Shown: one piece after another, positions 23,561 through 35,102 of the stretch
Position numbering within the stretch: position 1 is the stretch's first letter
Layout of the letters: each line of letters starts with the position of its first letter
Source of the DNA: Adiantum capillus-veneris
Taxonomy: Eukaryota; Streptophyta; Polypodiopsida; Polypodiales; Pteridaceae
Assembly: GCA_014529385.2 (NCBI GenBank)
Contig: CM043959.1
Span: 91,367,529-91,431,528 of the forward strand
Direction of reading: 5' to 3'
Length of the DNA: 64,000 nt
The notes under the pieces: generated by a model
The model's database searches: none
Told to the model about the DNA's origin: nothing
What the model saw: the letters and a program-made list of their open reading frames with translations, nothing else
Made by a program: the position numbers and the translations under genes

Positions 23561-24280
23561 CAGCTACAAACTCACGCGCTGTATGCTAAGCAAAGCAAGT
23601 GCGATTTCTTTAAAACAGAGATACATTACCTCGGTCATGTAATCTCTTATTCTAGCATAAAGATGGACACTGACAAGGTCGTTGCCATTCTTCGATGGCC
23701 ACATCCCAATACCGTTGAGGAGCTTCAAATATTTTTAGGCATGTCTGGCTGGATTTTATCGGCAGTATATCCGTGACTATGCCAAAATCACTGTTTCTAT
23801 GACGGATCAACTTAAAGCAAAAGGTAAGACCTTTTCTTGGGAAGAAGCCCAAAAACACAGTTTCGAACAGCTCAAGGTAGCTATAGCCACTGCTCCCATC
23901 CTAGCAATCGTCAACCCAATTAAGCCGTTTGTGGTAGAGACTGATGCTAGTATAAAGCCATTGGTGCGGTACTTCTCCATGAGGGAAGACCTATAGCCTT
24001 TGAAAGTAAAAAGTTAAATAGAGCTCAACATAATTATTCTATCTATGAGAGAGAGCTCTATGCCATAATTCACTTTACGAAAGTGGTGACACTATTCATA
24101 TGGTGCCGAGTTTGAAGTAGTTTCTGACCATAAGAGTATCAAATGGTTTACTACTCAAACAGACTTGAAGGGCCGTAAAGCTAGATGGGCAGAAATCCTT
24201 CAAGATTATGATTGTAAGCTACGATATTGCAAGGGGCGATATAATGTAGTAGCGGATGCACTAAGTCGGATGCCTTAGAT
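23552..24280 (+). pseudogene. RT thumb and RNase H domain
   Basis: The connection motif HYLGHVIS is at 23552-23776. RNase H follows with ETDAS (first catalytic Asp) near 23940, then frame breaks. The C-terminal landmark YNVVADALSRMP, ending at about 24275, closes the domain. It would remove RNA from the RNA-DNA hybrid. At least three frame changes make it non-functional. Confidence 0.8.
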
Positions 24281-24554
24281 TAATTCACTTGCTTTCACGG
24301 AACTAAAGAGTGGATTTTTGGAGTCATTACGTGGCAAGTGTGCACAAGATCAATCATATGCTAAAGTGTGAAGTGCAGTTTTAAAAAGGGATCCCTCAGA
24401 CTCACATATCTCTGAACAGCCAGATCAATATGTCTCTGCACGCGCAGATAGAAACTCCAAAACATAGAGCTCCACCCCTACTCAGGAAGAGCTTAAACGA
24501 TGGAAGAATTTTTCCATTGATGATGGCTACTTACTCCACAAAGGTAGAGTATGT

Positions 24555-25297
24555 GTGCCAAAGGACTCAGACACTAGGCGCCAAATCTTATTTGAGTGTC
24601 ACGATAGTCCAAGTGCTAGTCATCCAGGTATTCGTAAGACGTATGCCTTTGTTCGACGGCAATTTTATTGGCCGTGCTTACATCATGATGTTCAAGAGTA
24701 CGTACTAAACTGCCAACATTGCCAAGTTAATAACACAGAGCGCCTCAAGGTAGGTGGCCTTTTATATCCTTTAGAGATTCCACAAGGTAAGTGGGAGAGT
24801 ATCTCTATGGATTTTGTAGTAGGACTACCTACTACAAATCGTGGCCATGATGCCATTTGGGTAATTGTAGACCGTCTCACAAAGATGGGTCAATTCATTC
24901 CCACTAAGACTACGGTTAAGACACCGGAGTTAGCACAGCTATTTGTAGAGCATATATATAAACTCTACAGTCTTCCAGCTAGTATCATTAGTGACAGAGA
25001 TCGAAAGTTCGTAATCACTTCTGGAGAGCTGTGTTCCAAAAGTTGGAAACTAAACTTAATCTAAGTACGGCTGATCATCCAGAAACGGATAGTCAAACAG
25101 AAAGAGTTAATCAAGTGCTAGAGGATATGCTACGAGTGTACGTTAGCAAGAAGCAAACCAATTGGGAAGACTACTTACCTATATTGGAATTTGCTTATAA
25201 TAGTTCAAAGCATGTGACTATAGGGTTTAGTCCATTTATGCTTTTATATGGATTTCAACTTAGATCACCTGTTACGGACCACGGTGGGGTTGGCTAA
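24555..25297 (+). pseudogene. integrase (zinc-binding and catalytic core)
   Basis: The HHCC zinc domain is visible (HDSPSASHPGIRKTYAFVRR, then CQHCQ). The core gives ISMDFVVGLP (first Asp), IISDRDRKF (second Asp), and then, in a shifted frame, DHPETDSQTERVNQVLED (catalytic Glu). The frameshift lies near 25030-25060. Integrase inserts the cDNA into host DNA. Confidence 0.88.
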
Positions 25298-25889
25298 GGA
25301 GAAGATACAGCAAGCGAAGGATTTTCTCCAAAACCATTTTGGCATGCTTCGAGTTGCTCGACAAAATGTTAAGCAAGCTCAAGATCGATATGAGAAGTAC
25401 GCACATGAGCATCGTCGTCTTGCTACTTTTGAAGAAGGAGACAAGGTTTTCCTCAAAGTTCCGGAGCATTCAGAAAGTCTGAAGACGGGAAAAGTTGCTA
25501 AACTTTCACCACGCTATTGTGGACCGTTTACCATTCTCAAACGTATAGGTCAAGTGGCCTATAAGTTAGCTCTTCCAGAGCACTCACGAATTCATCATGT
25601 TTTTCATGTTAGCTGCTTACGAAAACAGTTAGGACAGAATGATAACATCATTGACACAGGTGTGTTAGTCGACCTTATTGAACCGCCAAGCATTCCTCAT
25701 GAGCCCGAAAAGATTTTGGATTCTCATGAGCTTCGCACCAGACATCATGTCAGACGACAGGTGTTGGTAAAATGGCTAGATAGACCTGAAGAAGGTTCTA
25801 CATGGGAGAATGTCTCCGCACTTAAGAAACGTTTTCCTACGTTCGTTTTCGAGAACGAAAACAATTCTCCAAGGGGGGGGGTAATGTAA
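25248..25889 (+). CDS. integrase C-terminal domain and chromodomain
   Basis: A 213-codon frame overlapping the end of the previous one. It has the GPY/F-type segment SPRYCGPFTILKRIGQVAYK, then LPEHSRIHHVFHVSCLRK. The final chromodomain reads VRRQVLVKWLDRPEEGSTWE ahead of FPTFVFE. In the chromovirus family this domain targets integration to methylated-histone chromatin. The frame ends inside the polypurine tract, as usual for this group. Confidence 0.85.
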   Translation: MDFNLDHLLRTTVGLAKEKIQQAKDFLQNHFGMLRVARQNVKQAQDRYEKYAHEHRRLATFEEGDKVFLKVPEHSESLKTGKVAKLSPRYCGPFTILKRIGQVAYKLALPEHSRIHHVFHVSCLRKQLGQNDNIIDTGVLVDLIEPPSIPHEPEKILDSHELRTRHHVRRQVLVKWLDRPEEGSTWENVSALKKRFPTFVFENENNSPRGGVM

Positions 25890-25990
25890 GGACATGGGTC
25901 CTATGGGCAAGGCCACCGGCATGGCCGGACAGTGTGTACGCTAAGGGGAGGCTATAAGATAGCACGGTTGGGTGGAGACTAGCACACACA
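25870..25990 (+). repeat. polypurine tract and 3' LTR (start defined, end tentative)
   Basis: CCAAGGGGGGGGGTAA precedes TGTAAGGACATGGGTCC at 25885. A GC-rich block (GGCAAGGCCACCGGCATGGCC) near the start resembles the LTR at 3577-3729. The LTR probably ends at ...CACACACA near 25990 (about 106 bp), but without the partner LTR this is uncertain. Confidence 0.6.
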
Positions 25991-27176
25991 TTACCACCGC
26001 CCTTGTATTCCTCATCCAAAGAGATTCGTTTTATGTTAGAAGATCTTGTCCTATTTTTGGTCCACATCCCTCGTGAAAAGGCTAATTTTATTCCCAATCG
26101 TGGAAACAACCTTAAACGCATACATCTTGATCATACATGTGACAATGCAACACATAGACAAATCTCTTCTTTTTTATCATGAAAGCTTGCAAGCTGCACA
26201 AAGCGGCCATGATCATGACACATGAAACCCTACCTCATTAAACATTGAGCATCTCAAGTTCTTCTGGTTGATGCCCTTTTGAAGAGCTTGAGTTTCTATC
26301 ATCTCAATCCCTCACGATCTAGTCTTTGTGTTCATTATCGTCATCACTGCCATAATATGTATTGCATCTATCCCTGTGATCATCATGCTCTCAATGAATC
26401 CTTTGATTAGTGGCTATGATGCCTTCTATATTCATCCTCTCTATCATGGTCTCTTCGTCTTTTTCATACCTTTTCTCACGTCAATCATGTCCACTCTGAT
26501 CACCATCATCGTGTCAATGTCTATTGCGATCTCCAGCATCATCATCTCTTATACGACTTCTATCTTGGTGTCGACTGTCGTGTTCACTTTTGCTATCATG
26601 CCTACCATTACAACTGCTTCCTCTTTTTTCAACTTAGCCTCATGCTCGTTTTGCAGAACTTTGATTCTCTCTTTGTCATCACGGGTAGAAAGCCGAAGGA
26701 AGGTTGAATCCGAATGCTTACTTTTGTGTTTCACCTTGTGTGCAATCTTGCTTTTAGGGAAATGAACATCACAATTGCTGGTGAGAAAACTTTTGATGAA
26801 GTACTAAGGAGGCTACACCATTCTCTATGAGGCTTTTGGTGAACGTTTCGTGCTTTTGACTGTACCGGACAAGATCGATGATGAGCTTTGCTAACAATGC
26901 ATCAACTATTCTAATTTCTTTTAGGTTTTCTAAGGATTTTTGGTTAAAAAGTGATTCTCCTATATTTTACGCAAGTAAACAAATAACCGGATAATAAGCA
27001 ATATAACGCAGTCTCCAGATATTCTTTTAAAGTGCAGAAAACCGCCTTCAAGAAAGCCACTCCCAAACTGTGAGAAGAGAAGTCTTTTCCGGTTGATAGC
27101 TTCTGTTTCATCTTCCTTGTTACACCCAATGAAATGCCATCGCTTTTTCTAGGTCTCTCTGCGCACAGTCACCTAC
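25991..27176. other. spacer upstream of the Alfin-like gene
   Basis: Contains a plus-strand open stretch (26328-26765) that would encode a run of Ile/Ser/Thr. Its complement reads as interrupted Asp/Arg/Lys-rich sequence, like a worn charged-repeat coding fragment, so I do not accept either as a gene. The last 300 bp probably hold the AL promoter; a CT-rich patch (27150-27170) lies just before the ATG and I see no clear TATA box at a useful distance. Confidence 0.5.
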
Positions 27177-30100
27177 ATGATGGAAGGAGCTCCCATGCCC
27201 AAGAACGTCGAAGAAATTTACAAAGATTACAGAAGCCGCAGGGCTGGCATCGTCAAAGCTCTTACTGTAGGTGAGTAACGTGTCGTTTCTGGGGTTGGAT
27301 TTGGTACTCCAGGTGAGTAGTTTGTCTTTCTGTGTTTGGATTTGTAACGCTTCTCTCCGCTATGGAGTTGCTTCTGCTAGATTGTATCTGATCCTTGTGA
27401 TTTAACTTCCCTCAGATGTGGAGACTTTCTACGAGCGGTGCGATCCAGGTATGTCTCTGTAGGGCATCACGCTGAATTTTCCCTCAATTCTGTAATTATC
27501 AAAGTAGGTGCTTTTGTGCGCCAGCCTTCCGTTTGCCCTTGAATCTGCCCACTGAAGGTCTCTTTGGCAGCGAAGGTGTCTTTCCGTTTGTCTTGTATTT
27601 GCCCATTGACAGTCTGGGAAAGGTGGTCGAGGGCCTCAGATAACAGAGAGCAGTTGTGAAGCTTGAGTTTTCTGTGGCTGCTCGCCTCTCTCTCAAGGAA
27701 TGATGTTTTTGGTATGAGAAATCAATGTCTGGTGACTGTGTCCTTATGGCCGTTCTATTCCTGTTTGGTTTGAGCTGGCCAGCTGCCAGGTTTTTGTCTT
27801 TATAATCTTGGTGTCTAATTCTCAGTGATCACCTGTGTTTAGCCGTCATTGAAGTCTGTCTTGTAAAGGCACCTCAAGAAGAGTTTTTATTCTCTGTGAA
27901 GGCTCAAAAACTTTGATTGGTCAAAGTAAAAGAGAAGGACTTTGAGGTTCTGTTACTTTGTATATGCATGGAGATTACTCGCTACTCCTTGTAATCTAGT
28001 CTGGCTCTGAGAGTACTGAAGTCATTGTCATGCAAAATCCAGTGTTTGTGTTGGCTGCGAAGGCTCAAAAAATCGACTGATCAAAGTTGGTCCTGTGATT
28101 TTCCATGTTCATGGAGATCAGATTGTACGCTATTGAACTTTGCTCCTTATAGTCTAGCTGCGAGGCAGAGAGCTTGGTGTATTTTGCTCTTGTTTGGGTC
28201 ACGTGAACAGTGGTCATTGTCTAAATTGAATGTCTCAGTGAGGTTTTGTGGGAGCCATTGTATCAGTACAGTCACCTGCCTTTCTAAACCTGAATTTTTA
28301 TTTTCGACTCCCTGTCATACATGCATACCTAGAGAGTGCATTTGGTAACTTCCTACCTTACAAATATTGTAGTTTGGACTCTGCAGAAAAGGACAATTTG
28401 TGTCTTTATGGCTACCCTGATGAAACATGGGAAGTAGAATTGCCTGCGGAGGAGGTTCCTCCCGAGCTTCCAGAGCCGGCATTGGGCATCAACTTCCCAA
28501 GAGATGGACTTGACCGTAGGGATTGGCTCTCCCTTGTTGCAGTGCATAGTGACGTTTGGCTCCTTGCTGTTGCATCGTTTTATGCAGCTCGGTTCGACAA
28601 AAATGAGAGGTATTTTGGACCCTTTGACAACTGTTTATTCATGTCATATGGTTTGTGGCTTTGAGTATATAATTTTTCTGTAGTGGATGGCCTTAAATAT
28701 CATATGTTAATGATCTTGCCTCCTTCAGGAGATTTTAAAGGCCCATTGCATTGCAAAGTATCTCGGTCAAAGTTTTGCAAACTGTACAAAGGTGTGTGCT
28801 GTTTGTGCTGGTCTTGTTTGTGGACTATGATGCAGTGGTAAAGTTGTGTGTGCTCTTGTTGGATTCAACTTAGTTGCTCATTTAAAGAAGATATTGAGAG
28901 CACTACATAGGTGGTCATGCCTACCTTAAGAGTGGCTTGCGACAAGGAACCTTTCTTAAATGCTGGGTAGGTGCATTTGGTGAGTGGTTTTATGGCTGGT
29001 TTAAAGGCTTGCCAAAGTTTGGCAGTCCATTTTACAAGAAGGATGAAGGCAAGTCAACGCTAGCCCACGCTTTTAGACAGTCTCACTGCTCTTAATTATT
29101 TATTGTTCGATCGTGCGCATGTTCCTTCTCGTGAACTTCACAATGTCTGCAAAACTTGGAAGATGGTTACGATGTTTCCTCACAAGCATGGCCTTCCATA
29201 ATGCAGGCACTCTGCATTTATTTACTTTCCCACTCATTACAGGGATGCGAGAAGTTTTTTGTGGCAGTCATTTGCCGCTATATGCATAAGTCTGTGGTTT
29301 TTTTTTTTTAACAACACACCAGAGAGCCCACAGGGGGAGGTGTTTATCCCTTCCATATATTAGCCACGAAACATGGTTGGGAAGGGCCGCATATCATCAG
29401 GCAAGAGCCACGCGTAGGCATCACCATGGCCACCTAATTGATGCAGAATGGCGGGAACTCGTAGCAACCAGCTAGGAACCTCCTCCTCCGGTGACCCACC
29501 CCAGGAGGAGGATGCACTGGAGTGTTCAAGGGCAAGAGCCCTAGCAATGTGAACACCAAGTGAGCACAAGGTGTCCCTCTAGAGAAGACCCAACAGGGGA
29601 TTTGGACCCACAACCTGTAGGTTGAGAAGCCAAAGCCTTACCGTTAGACCAACTCTTTGGGGACTATCGGTTTTAAAATTGGTCAGTCCCCCCTTACTTC
29701 CCCCATGTCTCAACAATCTAGGAAGAAAGTTGCCCCTGACATTTATGGAATTCTCTTCAACTGTATAGAGGTTTTAAAAATTGCCATCCTTGGATGAAAG
29801 CTTGTCCATAACTTTTAATAGAGGCTTCAGGATTTATTCAAGTCAAATGGTGTTTTACATTTTTTCTTTGCTGTTTGCCGTTTTCATGGAGAACTTGTAT
29901 CTTGCTATTAGGCAGCCTGGAGATTGAAGATGCACATTGAATGGTCAAGTAGAGTGATGTGTTGGTCGAAAAACGTCTTTTTTTTTGGTTTGTTCTTCTA
30001 CTTGTTGCAGGAAACGACTCTTTAGCATGATAAATGAGCTTCCAACTGTTCTGGAGGTGCTTTCTGGCAGAAGGCAAGTCAAGGAAAAATCCGTAGTCAG

Positions 30101-30187
30101 CAATGGAAATAAAGTGAAATCTTCAGGAAAGTCGGTAGGTGCTTTTTAGACTGTCAGATTCGTTGAAGTCTCTGTTACACTAGAAAA

Positions 30188-30231
<44 letters not shown>

Positions 30232-30554
30232 TCATATGGAGGCAGGCACCTTTCCTACACTTGTAATATGTTGGGCTGAGCTGCTCTCATCTTCAGGGGA
30301 AGGTGTCCAAGTCAGCCTCTGTGCTCACTCCCAAAGAAGATGATGACACTGGAGAAGAGGACAATGAAGAGCATGGTGACACGTTCTGTGGTAGCTGCAG
30401 TGGTCCGTACACTCCGGATGAGTTTTGGATTGCTTGTGATATTTGTGAAAAATGGTACCATGGCAAGTGTGTGAAAATTACTCCGGCAAAGGCTGAACAT
30501 ATCAAGGAGTATAGATGCCCAGCTTGTCCTAGTAATAAAAGGCCCCGCCCATGA
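27177..30554 (+). CDS. AL: Alfin-like PHD-finger protein (5 exons, 243 aa)
   Basis: Coding exons: 27177-27270, 27416-27448, 28387-28609, 30011-30134, 30297-30554. Every intron is GT-AG and the 732 coding bases stay in frame to TGA. The product reads [20 protein letters not shown], then [20 protein letters not shown] and [10 protein letters not shown]: the plant-specific Alfin N-terminal domain (about residues 9-138). A Lys/Ser and Asp/Glu linker follows, then a C-terminal PHD finger with C189, C192, C205, C208, H213, C216, C232 and C235. The [13 protein letters not shown] segment includes the Trp that in this family helps read H3K4me2/3. AL proteins are nuclear chromatin readers linked to stress and seed gene regulation. 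Length and five-exon layout fit the family. ATG codons at 27177 and 27180 are adjacent; either may serve. No AATAAA is seen in about 450 bp after the stop. Confidence 0.95.
27449..28386 (+). other. second intron of the AL gene with internal duplication
   Basis: The 938-bp intron holds two related blocks, 27898-28020 and 28059-28175. They share GAAGGCTCAAAAA, TCAAAGT, CATGGAGAT and a TAGTCTxGCT phrase in the same order, offset by about 160 bp. No coding content. Confidence 0.7.
29298..29664 (-). mobile_element. tRNA-derived SINE in intron 3 of the AL gene
   Basis: Read on the minus strand it starts near 29664 with a tRNA-like head: A box TGGTCTAACGG (29641-29651) and B box GGGTCCAAATCC (29598-29609). 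About 290 bp of unrelated body follows, and it ends in a 12-A tail (T run at 29298-29309). Box sequences, spacing and tail are those of a Pol III-transcribed SINE mobilised by a LINE reverse transcriptase. I see no clear target duplication, so it is probably old. It is antisense to the host gene and lies mid-intron, away from splice sites. Confidence 0.75.
30190..30229. repeat. (TC)n microsatellite in the last AL intron
   Basis: About 20 CT units, 68 bp before the last exon. As a pyrimidine run it may add to the acceptor region, but the actual acceptor is at 30296. Confidence 0.95.
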
Positions 30555-32943
30555 AATTCCAATTGCCCAGTTTTGTGGTGATGGTTGAAGGTAACATTAT
30601 TCATTTGCTCTGTGAGTGGTAGCAGAGGCAGAAGATGGTAAAGTAAGTGATGGCTCGCCTCCAGCATAATGAATCATAGTCCATTTGTTGATTTATTCGG
30701 ATTCCATTGGTCTGTGGAAGCTGTAAACAGATACAGAGAAAAACGTAGGGAAAAGAATTGTTGCAGGAAAGCCTGTTCACAGTGTAGTGGTATATCTTGA
30801 CCAATCAGATTACCATATAGTGATTTTGCATGTAACTTTGTTGCAGTGGTGGCTTAAACATCTACTATCCAGTACGAGGGTGTGCTTAAGTTATGGAGGC
30901 TTTCATTATTGTACAGAATTTGGTACTGGTATTTCAGGATATTCTGGTTTTGGGATTATTCCAGTGGCTTTGCTGGATTCAAGTTTTGGTCGTAAAACCT
31001 GAGTTTTTTTTCAGGACAAAGTATGTGTAGAAACACCCTTGAATCTTTTTCAAGCAGAGATGTAAACCATGATCTATTCTGCGAATTTCGAGAGAGGACT
31101 GGTTATATGCTGAGCTATAATCATCTCTCTAGCAGCGAGGGGAATATTCAGGGTTGATTTTTGACAGGCACCCTTCCCCTTCAAAATTTTAGAGATTTTA
31201 CATATTTTGGGCTAATTTAGTGAATTTTTTGTAGGGTAGCACTCATCTTCACCCCTAAAAAATAGGCATAATGCGCAAAAACGTAGATTTTTAGTGCGTG
31301 GAGAAAGGATGTGGAATGAGAATCTGAATGTACATACATGAGGAGCTTCACACAAAATTCAACAGGCTGGATTTTTTGCTCTTGCTGTCTTCAAAGCTGA
31401 ACTGACAGCCATCGTGGTGGCTTCAAGGGCAAGAAGTTGTAAAGAGGCCATTGAAGGGGGGAAATTCAGGGGGCATTTCATGGCGAGCGTTTTGCTAATC
31501 TATTCCGGGTGAAAGCCCCTGGGGTATGTTGAAAGCTATAAAAGATAATAATAGTATTGCCAAATGTTAAGGAGGCTACACCTATAGGCTACACCTATTG
31601 AACTAAAAGATATAGTATTGCCAAATGTTAAGGAGGCTACACCTATTGAACTAGTCAGTTATTGTACATATTAGGATCTTTGTCCATGCTCCAAACCTGC
31701 TGAACATGTCAAGCATTGAGAACAAAATTTTGTTGAACAATCTCATGACCTTTGTTCAGAGCGATTAGGGTACTCCCTTTGACCGTTCGTTCAGTATCAC
31801 AATCAAAGAAAGAGACTTCAGGTGCAGTGAGGCTACTGGCTTTGATGACAACATTTCAATTGGTAATTAATTATTGCTTCTAACTGTGCATTGCACCCGA
31901 AGCTTACTAGAGCAAAAATGATTTCAGAAGCAATTGAAGGAGATACTTAATTTCTTCCATCAACCCGATTTAACTTTTTGCTATTTTTTTCTTTCTTTTA
32001 ATATATGGTACGTAAGGGTCATCAACCTAGCAAAATCCATCGAGTCAAATAGAGGGTTTGGGGTTACAATTTCAACTTGTGAAGACCAAGGACAAAAAAA
32101 TAAGAGTTTGCTGTTTTGTACTTTTTAAAACCAACAACAAGGAACCAATCTTTCATTTCAGATTCAACCAACCCTAATCTTTCAACTCTCAATTGGATCA
32201 GGGCCACTTTGCGAGAAGAAAATGAATTCAAAATCTTTTTGCAGAGAGCATGCTTTTTAAAGTATGGATGTAAATTGAAGAACATTCTTTATTCAAACTA
32301 ATATGTGGCTCATGCGGTGCTTTGGCTTTGCGGCACTCTCCTCTTTCACCTTCCCTTCAAAGTGGTGTAGTTACATCATGTGTAAATTCTATATTTGTTC
32401 TGTGAGTTCTAGTTCTTTCACTATATTAGTAAAGGCTCACGTAAGCCGATCACTGGTCATTTAAAAAGCCCTAGGTATAAAAGACGATAACTTAAGCTCG
32501 TCTTTAGGAGGAGAAGAACTCCTTGTACGTGCGTGCAAGTGGCCAAGTAGCTTTGACTTGAAGCCAATTTTTCTAATGATTGGGTAATCTGATTTCAATT
32601 ATGAAATTTGTATCTTTTCTTTCCGTGCTCTTTCAAATAAGTCTAAGCATTGCAAATTTCGTTGTGGTTCGCGACTACGCATCTATAAAGCTAATCTTCA
32701 CATTTGAGTGCTTAATCACTGTTTTTTGAAGTTTTTGAACATAGGAGAGTATTATTAGACATGAGGGTGACCTGTTTACGCTGTTTTGATGCAGTTTTTG
32801 TGATTTGGATGTCATGATGGATTGCGGTCCATGTACCTCGTTAGAATGTTGTCAGAATTTATTAACTTGTCTCTTTAGGCTTAGTCGAGCTTTTCTTTAA
32901 GTTTCTTGACGATCCGAATCCGTTTAATCAACGAAATGGTATG
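30555..32943. other. 3' flank of the AL gene and spacer
   Basis: Probable 3' UTR in the first few hundred bases. No further gene found. A 50-60 bp duplication (ATAGTATTGCCAAATGTTAAGG, shown here as two phrases ATAGTATTGCC and AAATGTTAAGG, then CTACACCTAT) lies at about 31549-31650. Open frames up to 75 codons show no motif. The right end abuts a truncated copia LTR. Confidence 0.5.
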
Positions 32944-33209
32944 CCATTGACTATCGGTCACCGGTCAACCAATCGGTTGTTTTCCGACCACTTTCCGGCC
33001 GTTGTCCGGCCATAATATTTCAGCGAGAAAAAAAATAGAGTCTCGGGGGCGGTCCCTAAAGTTGCCCATGATTTTTGGCCGTGAAAATTTTGGTTTCCGA
33101 CGAGTGATTTTCCTTCACACACGATGGATTCTCCTCATAATGGGGGTCTTACAAATGTGCGCTTTTACCACAGAAAATTACAAGGGTAAATCAGGCTCCA
33201 TACTTAACA
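32944..33209 (-). repeat. 3' LTR of the copia element, truncated
   Basis: It matches 41503-41748 closely, including GGCCGTGAAAATTTTGG and GCTCCATACTTAACA. The plus-strand left 490 bp of the full LTR are missing. The inner end (TAACA at 33209) is intact and followed by the polypurine tract 33210-33221 (minus strand CAAGTGGGAGAT). Confidence 0.88.
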
Positions 33210-33269
33210 ATCTCCCACTTGGAGACTGATCTCCAAACCAAACCTGTGACTGTTTTCCATCCTAGCTTC

Positions 33270-33999
33270 TTATCCTTGAATGCCAATTGAAGATGAGCAA
33301 AATCTCAACTTCTCCTTGTTGACCACCTTTGTAAACATGTCTGCAGGATATTCACTTGTATGCACCTTTCTTAGCTTTAGCTGTCCCTCTTCCAAAAGAG
33401 TGCGTATGAAGTGATATCTCACCTCAATGTGCTTTGTCCTTGAATGAAAGGCTGAGTTCTTCGCAAGATGGATAGCGCTTTGGCTATCACTGTACAAGAC
33501 AATTGTTTTGTTTGAATCCAAGCTTTTTTAAGAATCTGTGAAGCCACAGAATTTCTTTGCTTGCCTCCGTCATTGTTACATACTCTGCTTCCGTGGTAGA
33601 AAGTGAAACCACTTTTTGGAACTTTGAAGCCCAGCTTACTGCTGTGCCTCCAACCGTGAACACATAGCCAGTAATGCTCTTTCGAGTATCTTTGTCACCT
33701 GCCATATCTGCATCAGCAGACCCTTCTAGAAAAATATCAGTTCCTCCAAAATACAAAGCATTTGTTGTTGTCCCTTTTAGATATCTAAGCATCCACTTCA
33801 CAGTTTGCCAATGCTCTTTACCTGGGTTATCCATGAACCTACTCACAACTCCCATTGCATGTGCAATGTCTGGCCTTGTCCAGGCCATAGCATACATTAG
33901 AGAACCTACCGCTGCAGCATATGGAACTTTAGACATAAAGGCTATCTCCTCTTGTGTCTTTAAACACATATCCTTCGTTAGTTTAAAATGACCAGCCAA
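33270..33999 (-). pseudogene. copia RNase H domain
   Basis: Minus strand: GSLMYAMAWTRPDIAHAMG, LRYLKGTT, SLSTTEAEYVTMTEASKE (catalytic Glu), and, after a frame break near 33500, VLYSDSQSAIHLAKN (catalytic Asp) and RTKHIEVRYHFIR. These are the canonical copia RNase H landmarks. It would degrade RNA during cDNA synthesis. Confidence 0.9.
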
Positions 34000-34901
34000 A
34001 GGTGTAGAAATTGGTTTTGCATTGCAAACCTTTCTAGTACCTTCTTGATGTAATCTTCATGAGATAGCTTTATTGTCTTCTTCATCCTATCCCTTAATAT
34101 TTTCATACCAAGTATCCTCTTTGCAACACTTAAATCTTTCATTGAAAAAAATTTAGACAGCTCCTCTTTTAGGTCTTTGATGTCCTGCATGTTAGCACTT
34201 GCAATCAACATGTCATACAATATTAGGATGATGAATTTTCCATCTCCCAAATTCTTCGTGGAGACGCAGTGACCCGAGTTGCATCTTGTGAATCTATGAT
34301 CCAACATCCATCGATCAAACTTCAAGTACCATTGTCTTGATGCTTGTTTTAAACCATACAAGCTCTTCTTTAATCTGCAAATTCTCCTCACCTTTTACTT
34401 CATACCCCTTGGTTGAAGCATGTAGATTTCCTCCTCCAAGTCACCGTGAGGGAATGTTGTATTTACATCCATTTGCTCAAGATTTAGATAATGAGCAGCC
34501 ACAAGGCTTAAAACAAGTCTAATTGAGTTCATTTTTACAACAGGAGAAAATATTTCATTGAAGTCAATACCTTTCTTTTGAGAAAACCCTTTTACCACAA
34601 GCTTAGACTTGTACCTTTTCTTCCCACCTTCTTCTTCCTTCAGCTTGTACACCCATTTGTTTTGAAATGCCCGCTTACCTTTAGGCAACTCAACCAACTC
34701 CCATGTTTGGTTGCGATGTAGTGAGTCCATCTCCACTTGCATGCTCTTCGTCCATTCTTCTTTGGATTCATGTTGCATAGCTTCTTCGTATGATTCCGGC
34801 TCTCCAGAATCTGAGATCAAGAGATGGTTGAAGGAATGAACAAACCTTTCTGGAGGTCTACTTGCTCTTGTAGATCTTCGGGGAATAGGTTGAGGCTCCT
34901 A
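33978..34901 (-). pseudogene. copia reverse transcriptase domain
   Basis: Minus strand: MDSLHRNQTWELVELPKGKR, KWVYKLK, VVKGFSQKKGIDFNEIFSPV and QMDVNTTFPHGDLEEEIYM, then, after a break near 34393, KKSLYGLKQASRQWY. The catalytic YVDD motif is damaged: LYDMLIAS stands where LLYVDDMLIA is expected, so two residues including catalytic Asp are lost. The upstream end is cut by the nested insertion at 34902. Confidence 0.9.
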
Positions 34902-35088
34902 TGTTGGGATATAGGCGTCTGTGCCTTGCCTGGCCACCCAGAGTCTGGGCGCCCACTGATTTGTATACCTTATACATAGCATAAGTGTATAGGGGACTGC
35001 TCACTCTATTGAGTCTCCCCACCCACATAGTGTGTGTCTCCTTCTCTCTCTCTCACTCTCCGTCTGAGGTGCTCCCCGATCTCCTTCA
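34902..35088 (+). repeat. 5' LTR of copy A, with primer site at 35090-35102
   Basis: TGTTGGGATATAGG ... CTCCTTCA, 187 bp. Contains a palindrome-like GTATACCTTATACATAGC phrase and a CT-rich stretch. Against the 3' LTR I count about seven differences, all transitions with A or T in this copy. Confidence 0.9.
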
Positions 35089-35102
35089 ATTGGTATTAGA
35101 GC

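Larger units (their letters stand above)
20993..25990 (+). mobile_element. Ty3/gypsy chromovirus, near full length but lacking a visible 5' LTR
   Basis: The order gag, protease, RT, RNase H, integrase, chromodomain, polypurine tract and LTR is that of plant chromoviruses. Each module is recognisable; stops and frameshifts separate most of them, so the copy is dead. It shares family features with the element at 1-3729: the VDDGATHNF protease motif, a very similar RT and a similar LTR start. Confidence 0.92.

Noticed and set aside
26328..26765. Hydrophobic 145-codon ORF resembling a multi-pass membrane protein
   Set aside because: It is the complement of a GAT/GAC/AGA-rich, charged low-complexity stretch; the hydrophobicity follows from the ATC/GTC-rich complement and no gene context supports it.
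29598..29651. A functional tRNA gene on the minus strand
   Set aside because: A and B boxes are present, but there is no matching acceptor stem and the sequence continues into a 290-bp body with a poly-A tail, so it is the head of a SINE.
30303..30554. A separate small PHD-finger protein starting at an internal GTG
   Set aside because: It is exon 5 of the Alfin-like gene; a clear CAG acceptor at 30296 and phase agreement with exon 4 join it to the rest.
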